A DNA stretch of 64,000 nt from G965202665 sp965243835. GTDB taxonomy: Bacteria; Actinomycetota; Acidimicrobiia; Spongiisociales; Spongiisociaceae. Each line of letters opens with the position of its first letter. The stretch's first letter is position 1. Under the pieces are notes generated by a model that saw nothing but the letters and a program-made list of their open reading frames with translations, ran no database searches and was not told the DNA's origin. The position numbers and the translations under genes were made by a program. The stretch lies in NCBI GenBank assembly GCA_965243835.1, contig OZ251578.1, positions 62,001-126,000 on the forward strand, written 5' to 3'. Positions 52,322 through 61,465 of this stretch are shown piece after piece.

Positions 52322-54217
52322 TTGGAAACCGTAATTTCCCACACCGACCAACCTCCGCCCGCCGCCCCGGTGCTGGACCGCATTCGCTCCCCCCGCGACC
52401 TGCGCGCCTTGGGGGGGGAGGAGTTGACCCGCTTGGCCGCCGAGCTCCGTTCGGTGATCGTGGCCACCGTCAACGCCAACGGAGGCCATTTGGGTTCCAA
52501 CCTGGGGATCGTGGAGCTGACCATCGCCCTGCACCGGGTGTACGATTCCCCCCGGGACGTGATCCTGTTCGACACCGGCCATCAGACCTACCCCCACAAG
52601 TTGCTCACCGGACGGCGGGGGGCTTTCGCCAGCCTGCGCCGGCCGGGCGGCCTGTCCGGCTACCCGAACCGGCTGGAGTCCCCGCACGACTGGATTGAAA
52701 ACAGCCACGCCTCCACCGCCCTCTCCTACGCCCATGGCTTGGCGGCCGCTTTTGCGGCGGCGGGGAGCCGGCGGCGGGTGGCGGCGGTGGTGGGGGACGG
52801 GTCGCTCACCGGCGGGATGGCCTTTGAGGGTTTGAACAACCTGGGTCATTCCCAATCCAACGTGACCATCGTGCTCAACGACAACGGCCGCTCCTACGCC
52901 CCCACCGTTTCCCGCCTGTCCGAAAGCCTGGTCAAGATACGCTCCAATCCGGTGTACCGGCGGCGGCAACGGGCCTTGGAGTCCATCGCCGAGTCGGTGC
53001 CGTGGGTGGGGGATATGTTACGCCGGGGGATCGACGCCACCAAGGCCGCGGTGCGGCAGATGTGGGAGCCGCCCGCCTTTTTCGAGCAACTGGGCGTCAG
53101 CTACATGGGCCCCTACAACGGACACGACATCGCCGAGTTGGAGCGGGCCCTGTCCAACGTGGAGCAGATGGAGGGGCCGACCGTGGTGCATGTCATCACC
53201 TCCAAAGGGCGGGGTTACGCCCCGGCGGAGGCCGACACCATCAAGAACCTGCACGACATGTCCTCCATTCGGGAGGGTTCCTACACGGCCGCTTTCTCGC
53301 AGGCCCTGTTGGATTTGGGGCGGCGCCGGCCGGAGGTGGCGGCCATCACCGCCGCTATGCCCGACTCCACCGGGTTGCTTCCTTTTATGGAGGAGTTCCC
53401 GGAGCGGAGCTTCGACGTGGGCATCGCCGAACAGCACGCGGTGACCATGGCCGCCGGGATGACGATGGGCGGGATGCGCCCGGTGGTGGCCGTCTACTCC
53501 ACTTTCCTGACCCGGGCTTTGGACCAGATCAACCTGGACGCGGCCATGCATGATTGCCCGGTGGTGTTCTGCGTGGACCGGGCGGGGGTTACCGGCGACG
53601 ACGGCCCCTCCCATCACGGGGTTCTGGATCTGGTGTTGCTGTCCAAAATCCCCGGAATGACCATTTTCGCCCCGTCTTCCTACGAGGAGGTGGGGGTGAT
53701 GTTGGAGGAGGCGTTGAATATCACCGCCGGGCCGTCCGCCCTGCGCTGGTCCAAAACCCCCGCTCCCCGGGCCGCTCCGGGGGAGGCGGGTTCCGGCCTG
53801 TCCGCCCGGTGCGTCGCCTCCGGGTCGGAGGTGTGTTTGATCGGGGTGGGGAAGATGCTGGCCGCGGCCCGGGAGGCGGCGGAGTTGCTGGAGGCGGAGG
53901 GGGTGAGCTGTTCGGTGTGGGACCCGCGGGTGGTGAAACCCCTGGACCCGGTGATGATCGCCGACGCGGTGCGCCACCGGCTGGTGGTCACCATCGAGGA
54001 CGGTTTGCGGGAGGGGGGGATCGGGGCCGCGATTCGGGATCAGGTTTCCGCCGCCACCGAGACCCCGGTGGTTACCCTGGGGTTGCCCGCCGTCCACATT
54101 CCCCATGGGGACGTGGAGGAGATTTTGAGCATGTTCTCCCTGGACGCCGAGGGCATAGCGGCCGCAGTGCGCAAACACATCCAGCCGGTTTCCGTCCCCG
54201 CCCCGTCCGTCGGGTAA
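52322..54217 (+). CDS. dxs: 1-deoxy-D-xylulose-5-phosphate synthase
   Basis: A 631-residue thiamine-diphosphate enzyme condensing pyruvate and glyceraldehyde 3-phosphate, the first step of the MEP isoprenoid pathway. Visible motifs: NGGHLGSNLGIVELTIALH, the ThDP motif GDGSLTGGMAFEGLNN, the HDI segment (YNGHDIAELE), the catalytic Glu region DVGIAEQHAVTMAAGM, and DRAGVTGDDGPSHHG. The start is uncertain: the frame opens at TTG 52322, but GTG 52370 (VLDRIRSPRDLRAL) is closer to the family N-terminus; neither has a clear ribosome site. TAGAAT at 52265-52270 is a possible -10. Isoprenoids made here would also feed the menaquinone tail. Confidence 0.96.
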   Translation: METVISHTDQPPPAAPVLDRIRSPRDLRALGGEELTRLAAELRSVIVATVNANGGHLGSNLGIVELTIALHRVYDSPRDVILFDTGHQTYPHKLLTGRRGAFASLRRPGGLSGYPNRLESPHDWIENSHASTALSYAHGLAAAFAAAGSRRRVAAVVGDGSLTGGMAFEGLNNLGHSQSNVTIVLNDNGRSYAPTVSRLSESLVKIRSNPVYRRRQRALESIAESVPWVGDMLRRGIDATKAAVRQMWEPPAFFEQLGVSYMGPYNGHDIAELERALSNVEQMEGPTVVHVITSKGRGYAPAEADTIKNLHDMSSIREGSYTAAFSQALLDLGRRRPEVAAITAAMPDSTGLLPFMEEFPERSFDVGIAEQHAVTMAAGMTMGGMRPVVAVYSTFLTRALDQINLDAAMHDCPVVFCVDRAGVTGDDGPSHHGVLDLVLLSKIPGMTIFAPSSYEEVGVMLEEALNITAGPSALRWSKTPAPRAAPGEAGSGLSARCVASGSEVCLIGVGKMLAAAREAAELLEAEGVSCSVWDPRVVKPLDPVMIADAVRHRLVVTIEDGLREGGIGAAIRDQVSAATETPVVTLGLPAVHIPHGDVEEILSMFSLDAEGIAAAVRKHIQPVSVPAPSVG

Positions 54218-54340
54218 AACGCCGGGAGAGGATCGGGGCGGCGGGTCGGGGTCGGGTTTGTTCTTGCCTCCCGTTTGTCGGGTAGAATGCCGCGGGTTGG
54301 CTCCGGGTGGTCCGCCGAGCCCGTCTGAGGAGGAGAAGCC

Positions 54341-55399
54341 ATGCGCAAAACGGGAACCGCCTTGTTGGTTTTGGGGATGGTGTTCGCCATCGCCGGCGCC
54401 CCGGCGGCCCAGACCGAATCGGGGGGGACTTTGGCCGAAGTGCAGGCCCGGGGGTCGTTGCGGTGCGGGGTGGCCTCCGCCGCCATCGGGTTTGCGGTCC
54501 CCACCGGCGAAGGTTCCTACCAGGGGTTCGACGCCGACTTTTGCCGGGCGGTGGCGGCCGCCGTACTCGGCGACGCCGACGCGGTGGAGTTCGTGGGGGT
54601 GGAGGCCAACCGGTTCATCGTGCTGGCCACCGGCGGCATCGACGTTATTTTCCGCAACACCACTTGGAGCCAGACCCGGGATGCGGAGTTGGGAACCGAC
54701 TTCGGGCCGGTGACTTTTTACGACGGCCAGCAGGTGATGGGCCGGGCCGCAGACGGGTTCACCGCCGATTCCGTCCTGGCCGACATCGACGGGGCCCGGG
54801 TGTGCACCAACGCCGGCACCACCACCGAAAAAAACATGGCGGAGGGGGCCCGGGCCGCCGGGGCGGAGATCAATCTGGTGACCTCCGAGTCCCTCACCGA
54901 AGCCCTGGAGTCTTTTAAGGCCGCGTCCTGCGACCTGTTCACCACCGACAATTCGGTGCTGGCCGGGGAGCGTTACGCGGCCGTAGCAGGGGGGGAGATC
55001 GCCGAGGGGGAGTGGGTGATTTTCCCCCGCACCCCGTTTTCCAAGGAGCCGCTGGGCCCGGTTTACCGGCAGAACGACAGCCAATGGGCCGACGTCGTCA
55101 ACTGGACGGTGTTCGCCCTCATCATCGCCGACGAGAAAGGGGTGACCTCGGCCAACGTGGACGCCATGGCCGCCGATCCCCCCGACCCGGAGACCGGGCG
55201 CCTGCTGGGCTCGGACGCCGGGGAGAAGCAGTCCGCCCTGGGCTTGTCCCCGGACGCGTTCGCAACCGCCGTCCGGCAGGTCGGCAACTACAACGAGATT
55301 TACGATCGCAGCCTGGGGGCTCTCGGGTTCACGAGGGCCGGCACCGCCAACGCCCGCTGGACGGAAGGGGGCCTGATTTACGCCCCGCCCGCCCGCTGA
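54341..55399 (+). CDS. Amino-acid ABC transporter substrate-binding protein (AapJ/BztA type), secreted form
   Basis: A 352-residue periplasmic-type binding protein for polar or general L-amino acids. The N-terminal signal peptide (ALLVLGMVFAIAGAPAAQT) has no lipobox cysteine, which is odd for a Gram-positive binding protein. The SBP_bac_3 fold follows: RGSLRCGVASAAIGFA, GFDADFCRAVAAAVLGD, DVIFRNTTWSQTRDAELG, CTNAGTTTEKNMAEGAR. GAGGAGAAG precedes the ATG. TAGAAT (54283-54288) with TTGTTC 19 bp upstream is a possible promoter. It is clearly paralogous to the next gene, with the same landmark order. It may be an alternative receptor for the downstream permeases. Confidence 0.92.
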   Translation: MRKTGTALLVLGMVFAIAGAPAAQTESGGTLAEVQARGSLRCGVASAAIGFAVPTGEGSYQGFDADFCRAVAAAVLGDADAVEFVGVEANRFIVLATGGIDVIFRNTTWSQTRDAELGTDFGPVTFYDGQQVMGRAADGFTADSVLADIDGARVCTNAGTTTEKNMAEGARAAGAEINLVTSESLTEALESFKAASCDLFTTDNSVLAGERYAAVAGGEIAEGEWVIFPRTPFSKEPLGPVYRQNDSQWADVVNWTVFALIIADEKGVTSANVDAMAADPPDPETGRLLGSDAGEKQSALGLSPDAFATAVRQVGNYNEIYDRSLGALGFTRAGTANARWTEGGLIYAPPAR

Positions 55400-55661
55400 C
55401 CGGGAAGCGTTTCGCGGCCGCAGTTCGGGGGCTTTGAGGTTCGTCGGGGCGGGTGACGCCAAATGCCCGTTGCATGGAGGGGGTTTGGCAAACGCTCCGG
55501 TTGATTGCTAAAACCGAGATCGGGAGCGGGGGGCGGGCGGGCCGTTTCCAAAATTTCTTCCGCCGGATTTTTATAATTTGGGGAGGGTGTGGCATAATGT
55601 CGGGGACAAAGGCTTGCCCGCTGGGGCGAACCTTGGAACAAAGGGGAGGTAGAAACCTACT

Positions 55662-56843
55662 ATGAAAATTAAACTTTTGGCTGTTGCGGCCGCCTTGGCG
55701 TTGCTGGCTGTTGCCTGCGGCGGCGGCGACTCCGCCGAGGAGACGACCACTACCGCCGCGCAGGAGACCACCGCCGCTACGCAGGCGGAGGCGACCACCA
55801 CGGCGGCGGCCCCCGAAACGACCGAGACGGCCACCACGGTAACCGTGGACCCGACGCAGGGCGGAAGCACTTTGCAGGCGGTGATGGATCGGGGATCGTT
55901 GCGGTGCGGCGTTTCCACCGGGGCCATCGGCTTCTCCGAGCCGCAGGAGGATGGTTCCTCCTCCGGTTTCGACGCCGACTTCTGCCGGGCGGTGGCCGCC
56001 GCCGTATTAGGCGACTCGGGCGCGGTGGAGTTCGTGGGGTTGACCGCCGCCGAGCGGTTCAACGCCCTCAGCGCGGGCGATGTGGACGTGCTGTTCCGCA
56101 ACACCACCTGGACGCAGAGCCGCGACACGGAGCTGGGCGGCGACTTCGGTCCCACCACGTTTTACGACGGCCAGCAGATCATGGGCAAGTCCGAGTTCGG
56201 CTTCGACGACTCCTCCGGCTTGGGCGACGTAGACGGGGCCCGGTTGTGCACCAACGCCGGAACCACCACCGAGAAGAACATCACCGAAGGCGCCCGTTCC
56301 GTGGGGGCCGCAATCGAGCTGGTGACGGTGGAAGCTTTCCCGGAGGCGATGGAACTGTTCCGGGCCGGCTCCTGCGACCTGGTGACCACCGACGGCTCCG
56401 GCTTGTTCGGCCAGCGTTATTCGGCCATCCAAAACGGCGAGATCAGCGAAGGGGATTGGATTATTTTCCCCACCACGCCCATCTCCAAGGAGCCGTTGGG
56501 CCCGATGTACCGGCAGAACGACAGCGCTTGGGGGGACGTGATCAACTGGACGGTGTTCGCTCTCATCATCGCCGATGAGAAAGGGGTGACATCCTCCAAC
56601 GTGGACGCCATGTCCGCCGACCCGCCCGACCCGGAAGTGGGGCGCTTGCTGGGTTCGGACGGAGAGGAGAAGCAGACCGCGCTGGGCTTGAGCGCCGACG
56701 CCTTCGCCAACGCCATCCGGCAAGTGGGCAACTACGACGAAATCTACACCCGCAACCTGGGCCCGCTCGGGTTCGCGCGCATCGGTTCCGCCAACGCCCG
56801 CTGGACGGACGGGGGACTGGTGTACGCCCCTCCGGCCCGGTAA
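55662..56843 (+). CDS. Amino-acid ABC transporter substrate-binding lipoprotein (AapJ/BztA type)
   Basis: A 393-residue paralogue of the preceding binding protein. The N-terminus is a lipoprotein signal with lipobox LAVAC (Cys at residue 19), followed by a Thr/Ala/Glu-rich spacer of ~45 residues. The SBP_bac_3 domain is then in the same order: RGSLRCGVSTGAIGFSE, GFDADFCRAVAAAVLGD, DVLFRNTTWTQSRD, NAGTTTEKNITEGAR. It is the probable membrane-tethered receptor for the permeases that follow. GGGGAGG lies 11-12 bases upstream of the ATG. A strong hairpin after the stop may reduce read-through into the permease genes and raise receptor stoichiometry. Confidence 0.94.
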   Translation: MKIKLLAVAAALALLAVACGGGDSAEETTTTAAQETTAATQAEATTTAAAPETTETATTVTVDPTQGGSTLQAVMDRGSLRCGVSTGAIGFSEPQEDGSSSGFDADFCRAVAAAVLGDSGAVEFVGLTAAERFNALSAGDVDVLFRNTTWTQSRDTELGGDFGPTTFYDGQQIMGKSEFGFDDSSGLGDVDGARLCTNAGTTTEKNITEGARSVGAAIELVTVEAFPEAMELFRAGSCDLVTTDGSGLFGQRYSAIQNGEISEGDWIIFPTTPISKEPLGPMYRQNDSAWGDVINWTVFALIIADEKGVTSSNVDAMSADPPDPEVGRLLGSDGEEKQTALGLSADAFANAIRQVGNYDEIYTRNLGPLGFARIGSANARWTDGGLVYAPPAR

Positions 56844-56890
56844 CCAACGGGAGCGGCGCAGCGAAAAGCAAGCCGTAAAGCAAAGTCGAT

Positions 56891-56926
56891 AAACGGAGGG
56901 GACGCCGCCCGGCGCCCCCTCCGTTT
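56891..56926 (+). terminator. Hairpin between receptor and permease genes (partial terminator)
   Basis: AAACGGAGGGG (56891-56901) pairs perfectly over 11 bp with CCCCTCCGTTT (56916-56926) around a 14-nt GC-rich loop. No long T tract follows. Its position, 48 bp past the binding-protein stop and ~50 bp before the permease, fits a processing or attenuating hairpin in an ABC operon. Confidence 0.65.
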
Positions 56927-56978
56927 GCTATTGTCGCCCTATGAGCGCCACGCGGAATAACACGGGGGAGGGGAGGCG

Positions 56979-58544
56979 GTGACCGCGCCCGTCGCCAAGC
57001 CGGCCAAGTCCGCCGAGCATGCCCGGCCCCCTTTCTGGCGCAACGCCCTCATTCTGAAATGGGTGGCGCAAATCGTTTTTTTGACGGGGTTCGCCTGGCT
57101 GTTGTGGATTCTGGTCACGCAGGCCACCGCCAACCTGCGGGCCACCGGCATTTCTTTTTCCTGGGATTTTCTGGGGGAGCCGGTCGGAATAAAACTGGGG
57201 GAAGGTTTCAACACCGACCCGGCCACTTCCCTGGAGGCCTTGACGGTGGGGATGGTGAACATGTTGCGCGTCACCTGGAGCGGGATCATCGTGGCCACCC
57301 TGCTGGGGGCCCTGATCGGGATCGCCCGCCTGTCCTCCAACTGGATCGTGTCCCGCATCGCCAACGCCTACATCGAGTTTTTCCGCAACATTCCGTTGCT
57401 GGTGCAAGTGTTTTTCTGGTTGGCCCTCATCATCACCGCCCCCCCCGACTTGACCCGGGAGCAGGAAGGAACCGGCTGGTTTTTCGCCAGTCCGAAGGGG
57501 GTGGCCTTTCCCTGGCTCACCCCGCAGGCCGGGCGCTGGCAGTATTTGACGTTGCTGATCATCGGGCTGGTCGCCGCCCGCTGGGTTTACAAACGCCGGG
57601 TGGGTTTGTTGGAGAGGCAGGGGCGGGAAACCTACGCTTTCACCTGGGCCACCGGGGTGGTGGTGATATTCCTTTTGGCGGGCTGGTTCCTGCATCCGGT
57701 TTTGGGGGTTTTGGGGTGGGTGTTCGCCGCCTTGGCCTGGGCGATGGGGACGATTCCGGTGGTCGCCTTCCAGATAGCGCTGGCGCTGCTCGCCTTGGGC
57801 GGTGGTTTCTTCTACATCAGGCGCTATCTGGCCCGGTTGCGCACCCCGGCCGGGCTGGCCAAACTCACCGACGAGGACTATTTCCGGATGGCGGTGGCGG
57901 GGGTCGTCTGCCTGGGGGCGGCCGTGTTGTTCATCAGCGGTCCGGGAAGCGCCATCGTGGAGCGCCTGCTGGGACGGAGCGACTTCTTCAAAATGAACTG
58001 GGGGTTGGAACCGGTGTTCGACTTTCTGGCCGCCAAGTTCGACTTCTCCGCCGGATCCCCGTTTCGCTTCACCCGCCCGGAGGTGGTGGTTCCCACCCGG
58101 TTCCCCCAGTATTCGCAGGAGACGGGCCATTCCCTCACCCCCGGTTTCCTGGCCATCTGGCTGGGCGTTACCTTGTATACCGCGGCTTTCATCGGCGAGA
58201 TCGTGCGGGCCGGGATCATGGGAGTGCCCAAAGGACAGGGCGAAGCCGCGGCCGCGTTGGGCATGCACCGGGGACGGTCCCTGCGGCTGGTGGTGCTTCC
58301 CCAGGCTTCCCGCATTATCCTGCCCCCGCTGGGGTCGCAGTATCTGAACCTGGCTAAAAACACTTCGCTGGGGATTGCGGTGGCCTACGCCGAGATCGTG
58401 CAGGTGGGCCAGACCATTTTCAACCAGACCGGCCAGGCCTTGGCCGTGTTTATTATCTGGATGGCCTTTTTCTCCGCGGTCAGCCTCAGCCTGGCCTCGG
58501 TGGTCAACTACTACAACCGCAAGATGAAACTGGTGGAGCGTTAA
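56979..58544 (+). CDS. Amino-acid ABC transporter permease (AapQ/BztB type)
   Basis: A 521-residue inner-membrane subunit for polar amino-acid uptake. An N-terminal helix (AQIVFLTGFAWLLWILVTQA) precedes a periplasmic loop, then the first half of the permease core (MVNMLRVTWSGIIVATLLGA; EFFRNIPLLVQVFFWLALII). A ~230-residue insert with extra hydrophobic segments follows, then the second half with the EAA loop that contacts the ATPase (GEAAAALGMHRGRSLRLVVL). The insert makes it longer than the ~400 residues usual for AapQ. GTG 56979 follows GGGGAGGGGAGG. It abuts the second permease, with a one-base gap. Confidence 0.92.
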   Translation: MTAPVAKPAKSAEHARPPFWRNALILKWVAQIVFLTGFAWLLWILVTQATANLRATGISFSWDFLGEPVGIKLGEGFNTDPATSLEALTVGMVNMLRVTWSGIIVATLLGALIGIARLSSNWIVSRIANAYIEFFRNIPLLVQVFFWLALIITAPPDLTREQEGTGWFFASPKGVAFPWLTPQAGRWQYLTLLIIGLVAARWVYKRRVGLLERQGRETYAFTWATGVVVIFLLAGWFLHPVLGVLGWVFAALAWAMGTIPVVAFQIALALLALGGGFFYIRRYLARLRTPAGLAKLTDEDYFRMAVAGVVCLGAAVLFISGPGSAIVERLLGRSDFFKMNWGLEPVFDFLAAKFDFSAGSPFRFTRPEVVVPTRFPQYSQETGHSLTPGFLAIWLGVTLYTAAFIGEIVRAGIMGVPKGQGEAAAALGMHRGRSLRLVVLPQASRIILPPLGSQYLNLAKNTSLGIAVAYAEIVQVGQTIFNQTGQALAVFIIWMAFFSAVSLSLASVVNYYNRKMKLVER

Positions 58545-58545
58545 A

Positions 58546-60654
58546 ATGGACGAGGGACGCCGCCCCGGACGCGTAATCCTGGAGCCGCCCTCCTCCGCCC
58601 CGCCGCCGGAGCCGCCGCCCGCCGGTCCGTGGCGGTGGATACGCCGCAACCTGTTCTCGGGGGAAACCTGGCCGCAGATCGCGGGCAACGCTTTGCTGAC
58701 CGTCGCTTTTCTGCTCATCGGGCTGAACCTGCTCCGCTTCATCACCACCTACACCTTCGACCCGGAGCGCAAATGGTCGGCGGTCACCTACAACATGAAA
58801 CTGCTGATGGTGCAGGCTTTCCCGCAGGACGACATGGCGCGCATCTGGATTTCCATCGGAATTGTGGCCTCGTTGGCCGCCTTCTCCCTGCGTTCCTGGG
58901 AGGTGGGGGGGCGCATGCCGCTCCACCGGCTACTGTCCATGTTTCGCTCCGCCGGGGTGTTGGTCGCGGCGGCGGCGGTTATGCATCACGGGGCGGAGGC
59001 CGGCGTTTGGGGGCCGCCGTTGCTTCAAATAGACAACCCGGCCGACTGGAGCGGGGTCCGGCTGTGGATTTTCCCGGTCGCGGTGGCGGTCGCCGTCGCC
59101 TCCCATCTGGCCCGGAGCCGATTGCGGGAGGCGGCCCGCCTCCGTCCCGGGGCCCCCGAGCCGGCCCTTCCCACCCTGCTGGTTCCGGCAGCGGCCATGG
59201 CGGCGGTCTCCGCGTTTTTGTGGACGGCCCGCCTGCCGGTGGTGGAAGGCCAGTTCGACGAAACCACCGCCCCCATCGCCGCCACCACCGCCCGTCCCTG
59301 GACCATCCTGTTCGCGGTAACCATCGCCGCCTATCTCCTGGCCGTCCCCTGGCACCGCCGTTTCCCGGGCGGCCTGCGCCGTTTTCTGCGCATCGCCTGG
59401 ATTTTCTCCTATCCGGTGATCATTATGGTCATCCAGCGCAAGCCGGTTCTGGACTGGTCGGAGATTTTCGGTTTCGGAGGCTCCGTATCTTTCTTCGCCT
59501 CCGACCTGGGAATCCTGCTCGTCGCCGGAGCGGTGGGCGGCGCTGTCTTGTGGGAGTTGGCCCTGCCCCGCTCCCGGGGGCGGGTGGCGGCCGCGGCGGC
59601 CGGGATCGGGGCGTGCCTGGTGGGCGGAGCCTTGTTGATCGGCGACCCTCCGGCCTGGTTGGCCGGCATTCTCCCGCTGGGCGGCCTCACCGACTTGCTG
59701 TTGGCGGCGGTCCTGACGGCGGTGATGATGCTCGGCGTGTGGCGGGTCCCCGACCGGGTGGAGGCGGTGCGGGTCATCGGGGCCTGCCTGGCCCCGGCCG
59801 CCCTGCTGGTGTGGGTGTTGCCCATGCCGTTTCTGTTCCGGGCCCTGGTAACCGCCTTCGCCCTGCTGGTTCTGGGGGCTCCCACCTTCGGGGGGGCCCC
59901 GGCCGGGCGCCGCAACCTGGTGGTGGGCTGGGTGATCGCCGTCGCCCTGCTGGTGATCGCCTTCCGGCTGGGGAAAGCGGAAACCGGCCTGGAGTTTCAA
60001 AGCACCACTTTCCTGGGCGGGTTCAACCTGACCATCCTCCTGACCATCACCGGCATCGCCCTGTCCTTCCCGCTGGGAGTGTTGCTGGCCTTGGGACGCA
60101 ACTCTTCCCTGTCCATTTTCCGGATGATCTGCACCGGCTACATCGAGCTGGTGCGCAGCGTCCCCCTCATCACCTGGCTGTTCTTCGGGGCTTCCATGCT
60201 GGTGGCTTTCCTGCCGCAGGGAGTAGAGTTCGACGAGCTGGTGGGGGTGATCGGGGCTTTGGCTATTTTCAGCTCCGCCTATGTGGCGGTCAACATCCAG
60301 GGCGGGTTGCAGGCGGTGGGGAAAGGCCAGTACGAGGCGGCGCAGGCGGTGGGGCTGTCCACCGTGCAGTCCACCTCGCTGGTCATTCTGCCGCAGGCCA
60401 TCCGCACCGTAATTCCGGCCTTGGTCAGCCACATCATCGTTTCCTTCAAGGACACTTCCCTGGTGGCCATCATCGGCTTGACCGATGTGCTGTTGATCGC
60501 CCGCTCGGCCATCCCCCAGCAGAGCAACCCCAGTTTTCAGGGCGTCATCACCCAGATGATGTTCTTTATGGCCCTGTTCTACTGGGTGTTCACCTACGCC
60601 TTTTCCAAAATGAGCAGACGTTACGAACACAGCGTCGGGTTGGGGGAGCGATGA
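58546..60654 (+). CDS. Amino-acid ABC transporter permease (AapM/BztC type), extended
   Basis: A 702-residue permease, far longer than the usual ~380-430. The last ~230 residues are a standard polar amino-acid permease core (FNLTILLTITGIALSFPLGV; GYIELVRSVPLITWLFFGAS) with EAA loop GQYEAAQAVGLSTVQSTSLV. The N-terminal ~460 residues hold many additional hydrophobic segments (for example VLVAAAAVMHHG, FAVTIAAYLLAVPW, LLLAAVLTAVMMLGVW) separated by Arg/Pro-rich loops. This extra multi-helix region resembles an elongated version of the N-terminal half of BztC-type proteins. ATG 58546 is two bases after the preceding stop. It should pair with the upstream permease as a heterodimer. Confidence 0.9.
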   Translation: MDEGRRPGRVILEPPSSAPPPEPPPAGPWRWIRRNLFSGETWPQIAGNALLTVAFLLIGLNLLRFITTYTFDPERKWSAVTYNMKLLMVQAFPQDDMARIWISIGIVASLAAFSLRSWEVGGRMPLHRLLSMFRSAGVLVAAAAVMHHGAEAGVWGPPLLQIDNPADWSGVRLWIFPVAVAVAVASHLARSRLREAARLRPGAPEPALPTLLVPAAAMAAVSAFLWTARLPVVEGQFDETTAPIAATTARPWTILFAVTIAAYLLAVPWHRRFPGGLRRFLRIAWIFSYPVIIMVIQRKPVLDWSEIFGFGGSVSFFASDLGILLVAGAVGGAVLWELALPRSRGRVAAAAAGIGACLVGGALLIGDPPAWLAGILPLGGLTDLLLAAVLTAVMMLGVWRVPDRVEAVRVIGACLAPAALLVWVLPMPFLFRALVTAFALLVLGAPTFGGAPAGRRNLVVGWVIAVALLVIAFRLGKAETGLEFQSTTFLGGFNLTILLTITGIALSFPLGVLLALGRNSSLSIFRMICTGYIELVRSVPLITWLFFGASMLVAFLPQGVEFDELVGVIGALAIFSSAYVAVNIQGGLQAVGKGQYEAAQAVGLSTVQSTSLVILPQAIRTVIPALVSHIIVSFKDTSLVAIIGLTDVLLIARSAIPQQSNPSFQGVITQMMFFMALFYWVFTYAFSKMSRRYEHSVGLGER

Positions 60655-60697
60655 CCCCCCGCCGCCCGGCCGCCGCCCGCGACCAAGGAGCCGCCCT

Positions 60698-61456
60698 ATG
60701 ACCGGAAACGACCCCTCCGAGGACCGGACCCCCGCCATCGTCTGCGAGGACGTCGGCAAATGGTTCGGCGATTTTCAGGCGTTGCGAGAGGTGACGGTAA
60801 CCATCGACCAGGGGGAGGTGGTGGTGGTGATCGGTCCCTCCGGTTCCGGGAAGTCCACGTTCATCCGGTGCATTAACCATCTGGAAGCCCATCAGCAGGG
60901 GCGAATCGTGGTGGACGGGATCGAGTTGACCAACGACCTGCGCAACATCGACGCCATCCGCCGCGAGGTGGGGATGGTGTTTCAGCAGTTCAACCTGTTC
61001 CCCCATTTGACGGTGCTGGATAACATCACGCTGGCTCCCATCTGGGTGCGCAACCAGACCCGCACCGCGGCCGAGAAGGCGGCGATGGAGTTGCTGGAGC
61101 GGGTGGGCATTCCCGAGCAGGCCGACAAGTTCCCCGGCCAGCTGTCGGGCGGGCAGCAACAGCGGGTGGCCATCGCCCGGGCGCTGGCCATGAACCCCAA
61201 GGTGATGCTGTTCGACGAGCCGACTTCGGCCCTGGACCCGGAGATGATCAAAGAAGTGCTGGACGTGATGCGGGAGCTGGCGGGAACCGGGATGACGATG
61301 ATCGTGGTCACCCACGAAATGGGGTTCGCCCGGGAGGTGGCGGACCGGGTGCTGTTTTTCGACTACGGCTCCATCGTGGAAGAGGGCACCCCCGAGCATT
61401 TCTTCACCAACCCCCGGCACGACCGCACCAAACTTTTCCTGGACCAGATTCTGTAA
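60698..61456 (+). CDS. Amino-acid ABC transporter ATP-binding protein (AapP/GlnQ type)
   Basis: A 252-residue ABC ATPase energising the two permeases. All motifs are intact: Walker A GPSGSGKSTFIRC, Q-loop VFQQFNLFPH, signature LSGGQQQRVAIARALA, Walker B VMLFDEPTSALDPE and switch His in VVTHEMG. Length and C-terminus (RHDRTKLFLDQIL) are typical for polar amino-acid importers. It lies 43 bp after the permease, with AAGGAG upstream, and 9 bp before the oxidase gene, so transport and oxidation are likely co-expressed. Confidence 0.96.
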   Translation: MTGNDPSEDRTPAIVCEDVGKWFGDFQALREVTVTIDQGEVVVVIGPSGSGKSTFIRCINHLEAHQQGRIVVDGIELTNDLRNIDAIRREVGMVFQQFNLFPHLTVLDNITLAPIWVRNQTRTAAEKAAMELLERVGIPEQADKFPGQLSGGQQQRVAIARALAMNPKVMLFDEPTSALDPEMIKEVLDVMRELAGTGMTMIVVTHEMGFAREVADRVLFFDYGSIVEEGTPEHFFTNPRHDRTKLFLDQIL

Positions 61457-61465
61457 TCCGGCCGG

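Noticed and set aside
52410..52420. G8 tract in dxs as a phase-variable switch
   Set aside because: It is shorter than the tracts at the adhesin loci, lies in an essential housekeeping gene, and is explained by Gly/Glu codons in a high-GC gene.
56941..56982. 13-codon ORF (ATG 56941) before the first permease as a leader peptide
   Set aside because: It overlaps the GTG start, but it has no regulatory codon run or attenuator pairing that I can see; it is probably incidental.
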